This document shows, in pieces, positions 6,250-11,475 of a stretch of 11,475 nucleotides of DNA. The DNA comes from an uncultured Pseudomonadota bacterium. Its GTDB lineage: Bacteria; Pseudomonadota; Alphaproteobacteria; Rs-D84. The translations under genes and the position numbers were made by a program. A model generated the notes under the pieces. That model was not told the DNA's origin and ran no database searches. It was given only the letters and a program-made list of their open reading frames with translations. The first letter of the stretch is position 1; each line of letters opens with the position of its first letter. The DNA lies in NCBI GenBank assembly GCA_947169505.1, contig CAMVPZ010000023.1, forward strand, positions 1 through 11,475, written 5' to 3'.

Positions 6250-7854
6250 GTGAGAATGTACAGAATATATTCTTTATTCGTGCCTGTTTTGTGCGCACTG
6301 GTTTTGTGTGCGTGTGATTTACAACCTAAAATTGCATCTATCCCAGACAGTGTGGGCATGTTTATTGAAGACAGATATCCGGCATTATTGGCAGATCCAA
6401 ATGCACAGCCTGAAATATATAATTCTGCGGTTACAGATTATGGGGTATATGCGTCTCCTGAATTGTATGGTTCGACAAATATAGAAGATTATGTTTTATA
6501 TGCCAGTGTTGAAGATTATGTTTTGGTCCCCAGTGACGAAAGTAAAAAAGAAGAATCTGTTTTGCAAAAACAAGATAATCAAGAAACAAAGACAGTGGAA
6601 GAAGAATCGCAAAACGAAGATGAAGAAAATGATGAAGATGAAATATATTCTGAATATTTAATTGTGCCTGTATACGGCGGAAATACTGTGATTGACGAAA
6701 TGCCAAATAAAGAAGAACAAATAAAACAAGAAACAAAACCAGAAGAAAAGTTAGATGCTGAAAAACCAAAAGAAGAGATAAAAAAAGAAAACGAAAAGAA
6801 AGAAGAAAAAACCAATGAAAACAAAATTTTGGATGCAGACACAATAATCGTTGAACGTGGCGATACGTTATATTCTTTGGCTCGCAAGAATAATACGACA
6901 ATAAATGAATTGGCAAAAATAAATTCTTTGAAAGAACCATATAGATTGTCTGTCGGGCAAAAATTAAAGATTCGTGATGGTGTAAAACAAAATGTCGAAC
7001 CAGTAAAAACGGAAAAACCAATTCCAAATGTAATTTCAACAGAAAAAATCGAACAAATCAAAGCAAAAAAAGAAATCAAAAAAACAGAAACAATAAAACC
7101 GACATCAACCAAACGTGTTGATGTTCAAGAAATCACAGTGGATAAAGGCGATACGTTATATTCTTTGTCACGTAAATATGAAATACCGGTTAATGATTTG
7201 GCGGTTATGAATAAACTGTCTGCGCCATTTAATTTACACATAGGGCAAAAATTAAAAGTGCCTAAATTGGATACTGTTAAAACACGTTCTGCGGTTGCGG
7301 TAAAAAAAGCAGAGCCACAAAAATCTGTAAAACCAAAAGAGAAAAAACCAAAAACCGGATTGCAAAACGATAAAAAAACTTCGCAAAAGTCGATTGAAAA
7401 AAAGAACGAAACGCAACAACAGAAAACACAACAAAAGTCGCAGCAAAAAACACCGGCAAAAATATTGCCTCGTTCGTCATCAAAGTTTTCGTGGCCTGTG
7501 CGGGGAACTATTTTATCCGGGTATGGACCTAAAAAAGGTGGTTTGGTTAATGATGGTATAAATATTTCTGCAGCAATGGGTACTGTTGTCAAAGCGGCAG
7601 AAAATGGTGTTGTTGCATATGCTGGAAACGAAGTTAAGGGGATGGGTAATTTGATTATTATACAACACAGTGATGGTTGGATGACTGTGTATGCACATTT
7701 GAATTCTATGGATGTTAAACGTGGCGCCAGGGTAAGTGTTGGACAACCAATCGGTAAAATTGGCAAGACAGGTAAAGTTGATAAACCACAATTACACTTT
7801 GAAATAAGAAAAGGTACAAAATCTTATAATCCAACAACATATTTAAAGAAATAA
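6250..7854 (+). CDS. nlpD: NlpD-like lipoprotein: two LysM domains and a degenerate LytM (M23) domain
   Basis: Probable envelope-bound activator of peptidoglycan amidases in daughter-cell separation. The 534 residues contain a lipoprotein signal (LCAC, acylated Cys22), a Tyr-rich segment (63-93), a long acidic then Lys/Glu-rich linker, LysM 1 (198-241), LysM 2 (295-338), a Lys/Gln-rich linker and a C-terminal LytM fold (about 413-534). Active M23 enzymes coordinate zinc with HxxxD and HxH; here those sites read N434-DGI-N438 and Q514-L-H516, with only His483 and His516 kept. Loss of metal ligands is also known in E. coli NlpD and EnvC, which activate amidases without cutting themselves. Alphaproteobacteria often carry nlpD near tatC, which fits. 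Residue +2 after the lipid cysteine is Asp23, an inner-membrane retention signal in E. coli. Start could also be ATG 6256, six bases later. Confidence 0.87.
   Translation: MRMYRIYSLFVPVLCALVLCACDLQPKIASIPDSVGMFIEDRYPALLADPNAQPEIYNSAVTDYGVYASPELYGSTNIEDYVLYASVEDYVLVPSDESKKEESVLQKQDNQETKTVEEESQNEDEENDEDEIYSEYLIVPVYGGNTVIDEMPNKEEQIKQETKPEEKLDAEKPKEEIKKENEKKEEKTNENKILDADTIIVERGDTLYSLARKNNTTINELAKINSLKEPYRLSVGQKLKIRDGVKQNVEPVKTEKPIPNVISTEKIEQIKAKKEIKKTETIKPTSTKRVDVQEITVDKGDTLYSLSRKYEIPVNDLAVMNKLSAPFNLHIGQKLKVPKLDTVKTRSAVAVKKAEPQKSVKPKEKKPKTGLQNDKKTSQKSIEKKNETQQQKTQQKSQQKTPAKILPRSSSKFSWPVRGTILSGYGPKKGGLVNDGINISAAMGTVVKAAENGVVAYAGNEVKGMGNLIIIQHSDGWMTVYAHLNSMDVKRGARVSVGQPIGKIGKTGKVDKPQLHFEIRKGTKSYNPTTYLKK
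6859..7167 (+). repeat. Two LysM-coding copies sharing a 21-base identical stretch
   Basis: The start of each LysM domain contains the same 21 bases (6859-6879 and 7147-7167) encoding GDTLYSL, and the ends of both domains share GGGCAAAAATTAAA. The parts between differ freely. This fits an internal domain duplication whose invariant core has kept the same codons, or recent conversion between the copies. Confidence 0.65.
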
Positions 7855-7859
7855 AAAGC

Positions 7860-8744
7860 ATGAAAAAATATTTTTTATTTTTATTGATTTTATTTTGTGT
7901 TCCAACCGTTGGTATGGGGGCTGATTCTTGTACAAATCCAAAAGAATATACAATTGATAAACGGTGTTATGTGACGGATGTAAAAAAGCCTTTTGATTCA
8001 GTGGTGTATTTGGTAAGTATCGTCGGTAATTATTGTTCAGGTGTTATGATTAATGGTGATGATGGTAAAAAGTATATATATACAGCAACACACTGTGTTT
8101 TACCAGATGATAAACCAATAGAAAGAATAAGTAAAAATATAACAGCAAAGACTTTTTCAGGAAGAACAATGACTGCTAAGTTCGATAAAGTTATTGGAGA
8201 TGGGCAAGTTGCTTTGTATGTTATTGATAAAAAAGGTTTGTCGTTGGCGGAGATTGGTAAAAAAAATGCCTTAGAAAAAGATATTCACGTCGTTGGCTAT
8301 GGAAATTTTGAAATATTAAGTGATGAAACAATAAAAAAGTTTAAAGCAGAATATATTGATTATTTATCTCGTGAAAAATCAATATATGCAAATGGTGATG
8401 AATATCAGTATGGATTTGTATCTGATGGTGGTATCATATATAACAGTGACAGAAAAAAAGAATATTATTATAATGATTATATTAAAGATTTTTGGAATTT
8501 TTTATACATAAATAATCAGGAACTTTATGACAGTATTTTTGGTGATCCAAAATTAAAGATGTCTACGTGTAAATACTATGGTAATTATTCTTTTGATGGA
8601 TGCCAGGTTGTTCGTGGTGATTCTGGGGGAGGTGTGTTTGATGAAAATGGAAATGTCATTGGTATTATATTAAAGGCTGAACATGTAATAGGTGGTTCGC
8701 TTAATATGAAATTAACATTAATTTCAAATATACAAAACAAATAA
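7860..8744 (+). CDS. Exported trypsin-like serine protease homologue, catalytic Asp apparently replaced (copy 1)
   Basis: A 294-residue secreted protein with a signal peptide (likely cleaved after VGMG, residue 20) and chymotrypsin-fold signatures: YTATHC with His78, and GDSGGGVF with Ser255. Cys59 and Cys79 match the conserved disulphide next to the catalytic His. The position of the catalytic Asp, set by aligning VALYVIDKK with WAVYVLDKK of the paralogue at 10494-11360, is Gln116; Asp114 two residues before is the only nearby substitute. IHVVGYG (142-148) matches the GWG strand of trypsins, but about 109 residues separate it from the Ser, roughly 50 more than usual, as a charged, Tyr-rich insertion. 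The mature N-terminus carries the segment DSCTNPKEYTIDKRCYVTD (22-40) shared with the paralogue. No IVGG-type activation site is visible. It starts five bases after nlpD with no clear ribosome-binding site, so co-transcription is likely. Substrate and role are unknown. Confidence 0.8.
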   Translation: MKKYFLFLLILFCVPTVGMGADSCTNPKEYTIDKRCYVTDVKKPFDSVVYLVSIVGNYCSGVMINGDDGKKYIYTATHCVLPDDKPIERISKNITAKTFSGRTMTAKFDKVIGDGQVALYVIDKKGLSLAEIGKKNALEKDIHVVGYGNFEILSDETIKKFKAEYIDYLSREKSIYANGDEYQYGFVSDGGIIYNSDRKKEYYYNDYIKDFWNFLYINNQELYDSIFGDPKLKMSTCKYYGNYSFDGCQVVRGDSGGGVFDENGNVIGIILKAEHVIGGSLNMKLTLISNIQNK

Positions 8745-8757
8745 AATATGATATAAT
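8729..8757 (+). promoter_or_regulatory. Putative promoter with extended -10 (TGATATAAT) for the gene at 8765
   Basis: TATACA (8729-8734) and TATAAT (8752-8757) are 17 bases apart, and TGA directly before the -10 gives the extended form. The -10 box ends seven bases before the ATG at 8765, so the transcript would start at or next to the start codon and lack a ribosome-binding site. The promoter overlaps the last codons of the protease gene. Confidence 0.5.
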
Positions 8758-8764
8758 AACGCAC

Positions 8765-9721
8765 ATGAAGAGAATGTTTATAATATTGTTTTTGTTGATT
8801 GGTATTTCGCCTGTGATCGCAGATGAAACGGATGATTTAATTGCAAACGCCGAACAAATTTTCGAAGCGACCCGTATTACGTGTTCTGGAATTTCTGATG
8901 AAATTGCCAAGGTTTCGAATATATCAAAGGCAAATACTGCGGTGACTGCGGTTGGAACAGTGGCTGCGGGTGGCGCTTTGGTTGCGGGTATAAAAAAATC
9001 CCAGGAAGAAGAGGAGATAGATGCCCTTATTGCAGAAATGTGTGCAGCGGGTGGATGTACCGCCGAAGGTGTCAAAGCAATGAGCAATGAAGAATTTTTT
9101 AATGTTGTTTTGGAACCGATGGCACGGATCGCAGAATTACAAGAAAAAATAGATAAATCGAAAAAATTGGGCAATTGGCGAACTGGATTGATGGCGGGTA
9201 CAATCGGAACAAATTTGGCATCTGCGATAATGTCGGGATTAAATATAGATCAATCTGATTTGATGCAACATGTTTCGGCATGTAATGAAATGATAAAATC
9301 AATTCCAGATATGGAAACGGAATTAAGAAAGGCAGGGGTCAATCCAAACGAACATGTCGTTGCAAAAAAATTAAGTTCTGTGCGGACATGGTGTAATCAA
9401 ATAGATGTAAAAGATATTGAAAAAATCGAAAAACGTATGAAGGGCGTAATGGGTACGTCTGTCGCCGGAACTGCAATTGGTGTTGTGGGCGTGGGAACCA
9501 GTGCTGCTGCGAATAGTGATAAATATATGGACGTGTCAAACAAAGTTCGTTTAAGTGATGCTGAAAAACAAAAAGAAAAAGCATTAAATACAACCGCAAA
9601 TGTGATGGCGGGTGCAAATATTGCAACCGGTGCGGTGGAAACAGGATTAAATATTTCATTAATAACATTGACTAAAAAGTTAATGGAATCTGCCAGTCGT
9701 TGCGAAGACGTATTGAAATAA
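8765..9721 (+). CDS. Unrecognised exported protein with six cysteines and four Gly/Ala-rich segments
   Basis: I do not recognise this 318-residue protein. It begins with a signal peptide (MKRMFIILFLLIGISPVIA, cleavage after residue 19). The mature part alternates charged, probably helical stretches with four Gly/Ala/Thr-rich hydrophobic segments: 57-76, 139-159, 226-249 and 274-297. The second and fourth look related (GLMAG...SGLNI against NVMAG...TGLNI), suggesting an internal duplication. Small-residue spacing (GxxxG/AxxxA-like) is typical of closely packed or membrane-inserting helices. Six cysteines (40, 93, 98, 173, 210, 313) all lie outside these segments and could form disulphides in the periplasm. 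Acidic and basic runs (QEEEEID at 80-86, EKIEKRMK at 219-226) flank them. It has its own promoter and a strong terminator follows. It could be an envelope protein or a secreted membrane-active protein; there is no basis for choosing. Confidence 0.75.
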   Translation: MKRMFIILFLLIGISPVIADETDDLIANAEQIFEATRITCSGISDEIAKVSNISKANTAVTAVGTVAAGGALVAGIKKSQEEEEIDALIAEMCAAGGCTAEGVKAMSNEEFFNVVLEPMARIAELQEKIDKSKKLGNWRTGLMAGTIGTNLASAIMSGLNIDQSDLMQHVSACNEMIKSIPDMETELRKAGVNPNEHVVAKKLSSVRTWCNQIDVKDIEKIEKRMKGVMGTSVAGTAIGVVGVGTSAAANSDKYMDVSNKVRLSDAEKQKEKALNTTANVMAGANIATGAVETGLNISLITLTKKLMESASRCEDVLK

Positions 9722-9753
9722 TGAAATTAATAGTATTGTTTTTTTCATGAAAT

Positions 9754-9786
9754 AAAAACACGGGGCAAAAGGCCCCCGTGTTTTTT
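9754..9786. terminator. Bidirectional rho-independent terminator between convergent genes
   Basis: CACGGGG (9759-9765) pairs with CCCCGTG (9774-9780) around an eight-base loop; an A tract precedes (9754-9758) and a T tract follows (9781-9786). The A and T tracts can lengthen the stem, and each serves as the U tract on one strand. It lies between the stop at 9721 on the plus strand and the stop at 9797 on the minus strand, so it can end both transcripts. Confidence 0.9.
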
Positions 9787-9796
9787 GTGATATTTT

Positions 9797-10360
9797 TTAT
9801 TGTTTTAATGTGCCCCATGCGGCTTGGTATCCACCATCACGTGTTAATACCAATTTGGCATTGTTTAATTGTGTCGCAGTCAAACCACGGATTATATATG
9901 TTTGTTGCAAGCGATCGCCAGAATTTGTCACACTTAATTTTGGTAAATCAACGGACATTGCTTCCACAGAACAACATGTATTATCATTGCATGCGCCACA
10001 TTGATAAACTTGGGCTGTATAAATTGTGTTTGGACGTAAATAGATTAAATCTACATTCATTTTTAATCCATCATTGGTTTCTTTGAACCAAATTGTTCCC
10101 ATTTCTGCTGTGCCGCCGGCATTACTGCGTGTGGACATATTTGCAGAAACTTTCTTTACGTCGTTTCCAGAATAAGTTTGTTGAAATATTATTGGTTTGC
10201 CATCATGCATTTTTTTATTTTTTTTATGCATTTTGTCTTTTTTATGTTGTTGATGATATCCATAATTATCATGAGTATGTGTTGGACACATTGTGCATGC
10301 GCTGGTTAAAAAGCATAATCCACAAAGTGATGTTAATAAAAATAAAGTTTTGTTTTTCAT
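9797..10360 (-). CDS. Putative His/Lys-rich lipoprotein with degenerate Cu/Zn-SOD-like domain
   Basis: A 187-residue exported protein. The N-terminus is a signal peptide ending FLTSAC, a lipoprotein-like cleavage site with Cys22 (Thr at -3 is less usual than Leu). Residues 28-52 are rich in His, Lys and Met (HTHDNYGYH, HKK, MHKK, MHD) and could bind metal. The remainder resembles the Cu/Zn superoxide dismutase (SodC) fold in outline: GTIWFKETNDGLKMNVDL (88-105), LRPN (108-111), a cysteine (121) after the next strand, and an end DGGYQAAWGTLKQ (175-187) like the GGRVACGVI end of SodC. The copper-binding HxH is absent, with TAQVYQC in its place, and the C-terminal disulphide cysteine is Trp182, so dismutase activity is not expected. 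Cys121, 124, 129 and 130 form a tight cluster. The start at 10360 is fixed by a strong Shine-Dalgarno site; an in-frame ATG at 10387 would lie upstream of it. The SodC relation is a judgement by eye. Confidence 0.75.
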   Translation of the reverse strand: MKNKTLFLLTSLCGLCFLTSACTMCPTHTHDNYGYHQQHKKDKMHKKNKKMHDGKPIIFQQTYSGNDVKKVSANMSTRSNAGGTAEMGTIWFKETNDGLKMNVDLIYLRPNTIYTAQVYQCGACNDNTCCSVEAMSVDLPKLSVTNSGDRLQQTYIIRGLTATQLNNAKLVLTRDGGYQAAWGTLKQ

Positions 10361-10366
10361 TTGGTT

Positions 10367-10373
10367 CTCCTTT
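10367..10373 (-). promoter_or_regulatory. Strong Shine-Dalgarno site for the minus-strand lipoprotein gene
   Basis: On the minus strand AAAGGAG lies six bases before the ATG at 10360. It decides the start against the upstream in-frame ATG at 10387, which would translate through it. Most other genes here have weak or no Shine-Dalgarno sequences, so this is the clearest one in the window. Confidence 0.8.
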
Positions 10374-10440
10374 TTTGGTTTACGCAACCATTTTATCGTA
10401 AAACATTTGAAATATCGTCAGGTTTGAATGCCTATAAAAC

Positions 10441-10469
10441 TTGTTAATATATGAAAAATGTTGTATAAT
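10441..10469 (+). promoter_or_regulatory. Promoter of the second protease gene
   Basis: TTGTTA (10441-10446) and a perfect TATAAT (10464-10469) are separated by exactly 17 bases. Transcription would start near 10476. This places the upstream in-frame ATG at 10458 inside the promoter spacer and the one at 10470 at or before the transcript start, supporting ATG 10494 as the start of the protease. Confidence 0.65.
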
Positions 10470-10493
10470 ATGCATGATATGAGTAGTGATTTT

Positions 10494-11360
10494 ATGGGTA
10501 AAAAAATATTTGTTTTTTTATCATTGTTTATTGTTCCAAATTTTTGTTGGGCGGCTGGCAATGATTCTTGTACAAATTCAAAAGATTATACTATTGATAA
10601 ACGATGCTATGTGACAGATGAACAAAAAAAAGAAAAGCCATATAATGCCACAGTGTTGGTGAAAGGTACCCCGTGCGCAGGAACTATAGTGAATGAAAAA
10701 AATGCGCTTTATATGATTACGGCTAAGCATTGTACAGATAGTGATACAGATAATGTGTCTGATGATGTTTTATCTGTTGAATCACAAAACGGTGAAGTTT
10801 TTAATGTATACAAAAGTCATGTGGGCAGTTATGATTTAGACACGCATGATAACAAAATTGGTGATTGGGCGGTTTATGTTTTGGATAAAAAAATGACTGG
10901 TATTCCATATGTGTATATGAACAGGGAAGGTGGAAAATATCATGTTCGAGTTGTTGGATATGGTAATCTTAAGGTTATGAGTGATAAAGATATAAAAGAT
11001 TTTCGTCAATTATATTTGGATTATTTGAATAAAAATTTTTATGATGCGACGAATAATCCACATAAATACGGATATTCTCATTTCGTTTCAACGATTGATG
11101 CCAAGAACGATTATGTTAAAGAATTTATAAATAAAATGCCAGAAGACCAGCAAGCCAGATTTTTCAAAGATAATTTGCGTTTGAAAGTGTCGAATTGTTA
11201 TTATGAAGATGGGAAAGAGGTTGGTTGTCAAACATGGAGTGGAACTTCTGGTGGTGGCATATTTGATGATAATGACGTAATAAGGGGATTCCACACTGCT
11301 GGAACAAAAAATATTGGTGGAAAAAAGCATGCTTTGGGTGGTGGCAGTATAAAGCTATAA
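10494..11360 (+). CDS. Exported trypsin-like serine protease with GTSGG active site (copy 2)
   Basis: Paralogue of the protease at 7860-8744, 288 residues from the start chosen here. That start gives a clean signal peptide (MGKKIFVFLSLFIVPNFCWA, cleaved near residue 20); ATGs at 10458 and 10470 conflict with the promoter, and ATG 10479 would add five polar residues before it. Catalytic candidates are His79 (ITAKHC), Asp124 (IGDWAVYVLD) and Ser252 (GTSGGGIFD), a complete triad. The residue before the Ser, normally Asp and used by trypsins to lock the active form through the new N-terminus, is Thr251. Cys61 and Cys80 match the conserved disulphide beside the His. The mature N-terminus holds DSCTNSKDYTIDKRCYVTD (24-42), nearly identical to copy 1, and the GYG strand is again followed by an enlarged insertion of about 45 extra residues. 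It should be secreted to periplasm or beyond; substrate unknown. Confidence 0.82.
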   Translation: MGKKIFVFLSLFIVPNFCWAAGNDSCTNSKDYTIDKRCYVTDEQKKEKPYNATVLVKGTPCAGTIVNEKNALYMITAKHCTDSDTDNVSDDVLSVESQNGEVFNVYKSHVGSYDLDTHDNKIGDWAVYVLDKKMTGIPYVYMNREGGKYHVRVVGYGNLKVMSDKDIKDFRQLYLDYLNKNFYDATNNPHKYGYSHFVSTIDAKNDYVKEFINKMPEDQQARFFKDNLRLKVSNCYYEDGKEVGCQTWSGTSGGGIFDDNDVIRGFHTAGTKNIGGKKHALGGGSIKL

Positions 11361-11364
11361 AAAC

Positions 11365-11392
11365 TTGCTTTTTATGTAAAATAATTTATAAT
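11365..11392 (+). promoter_or_regulatory. Putative promoter of the tRNA-Lys gene
   Basis: TTGCTT (11365-11370) and TATAAT (11387-11392) are 16 bases apart. A transcript would start near 11399, about 15 bases before the mature tRNA at 11414. No terminator-like hairpin is visible between the protease stop (11360) and this promoter, so some read-through is possible. Confidence 0.5.
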
Positions 11393-11413
11393 TGCGTGGA
11401 TTTGTATAGTTTT

Positions 11414-11475
11414 GGATGCATAGCTCAGTTGGTAGAGCAACTGACTCTTAATCAGTGGGTCCAGGGTTCGAGTCC
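11414..11475 (+). tRNA. tRNA-Lys (anticodon CTT), 3' end cut by the window edge
   Basis: The acceptor strand GGATGCA (11414-11420) is followed by TA, a D arm (GCTC...GAGC, 11423-11438), and an anticodon arm with stem ACTGA (11440-11444) and TCAGT (11452-11456) closing the seven-base loop CTCTTAA. The anticodon CTT (11447-11449) reads the lysine codon AAG. The T arm begins with the conserved GTTCGAG, after which the window ends, so the last part of the T stem, the acceptor 3' strand and any encoded CCA are not seen. Confidence 0.93.

Noticed and set aside
6431..7112. Long minus-strand frames of 202 and 177 codons
   Set aside because: Both are antisense to the acidic/Lys-rich linker of the nlpD-like gene and give Phe/Ser/Leu-rich low-complexity products, with no start signals.
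7125..7766. 213-codon open frame on the minus strand opposite the nlpD-like gene
   Set aside because: It mirrors the Lys/Gln-rich linkers and the LytM domain on the plus strand; its Phe/Cys-rich product has no recognisable domain and is a composition artefact.
10361..10387. Nine-residue N-terminal extension of the minus-strand lipoprotein (start at 10387)
   Set aside because: The AAAGGAG ribosome-binding site lies inside this extension and the signal peptide begins properly at the ATG ending at 10360.
10093..10401. 102-codon plus-strand frame opposite the lipoprotein gene
   Set aside because: Antisense to a gene with a clear signal peptide and a strong Shine-Dalgarno site; its product has no domain and the frame crosses the intergenic region.
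7860..11360. Mobile-element explanation for the paired proteases next to a tRNA gene
   Set aside because: No integrase, transposase, flanking direct repeat of the tRNA end or inverted repeats are visible in the window. Composition matches the surrounding genes, so duplication without a visible mobile element is enough.
11361..11395. Possible hairpin terminator after the second protease (AAAAACTTGCTTTTT)
   Set aside because: Only a short A/T pairing with no G+C-rich stem; the same bases form the tRNA promoter instead.

Overview
The window reads as an AT-rich (about one third G+C over most of its length) chromosomal segment of a Gram-negative bacterium. A periplasmic LolA-type lipoprotein carrier, a TatB/TatC pair, an NlpD-like LysM/LytM lipoprotein and several signal peptides show a diderm envelope. 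The gene order (cell-division genes, then tatB-tatC followed by an nlpD-like gene) resembles Alphaproteobacteria. The low G+C suggests one of the AT-rich host-associated or uncultured alphaproteobacterial lineages; this placement is inference and the species is not recognised.

Left part (1-6209): the window opens inside the end of a gene that may be ftsL, followed one base later by ftsI (division transpeptidase). A promoter at 1837-1865 then appears to drive a tight five-gene operon: recJ, an nrnA-type DHH phosphoesterase, a lolA-like gene, tatB and tatC. Two of its junctions are ATGA stop/start overlaps and the other two leave 2 and 8 bases. It combines single-stranded nucleic acid degradation with envelope protein and lipoprotein trafficking.

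Middle (6234-7854): an NlpD-like lipoprotein with two LysM domains and a LytM (M23) domain that has lost its metal ligands, so it is probably an amidase activator in cell separation and not an enzyme. It has its own extended -10 element placed so close to the start that the mRNA may be leaderless.

Right part (7860-11360): a block of exported proteins that looks accessory. Two paralogous trypsin-like proteases (7860-8744 and 10494-11360) share a nearly identical N-terminal segment directly after the signal peptide, while each has lost a different residue important for normal trypsin function. Between them lie an unrecognised six-cysteine exported protein with four Gly/Ala-rich segments (8765-9721), a shared bidirectional terminator (9754-9786), and, on the minus strand, a His/Lys-rich putative lipoprotein with a degenerate Cu/Zn-SOD-like domain (9797-10360). 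A promoter and a 3'-truncated tRNA-Lys(CTT) close the window.

No stretch above 300 bases lacks a gene. I saw no CRISPR array, insertion sequence, phage gene, rRNA or recognisable riboswitch. The candidates for something undescribed are the protease pair with its conserved N-terminal module and the orphan exported protein between them.
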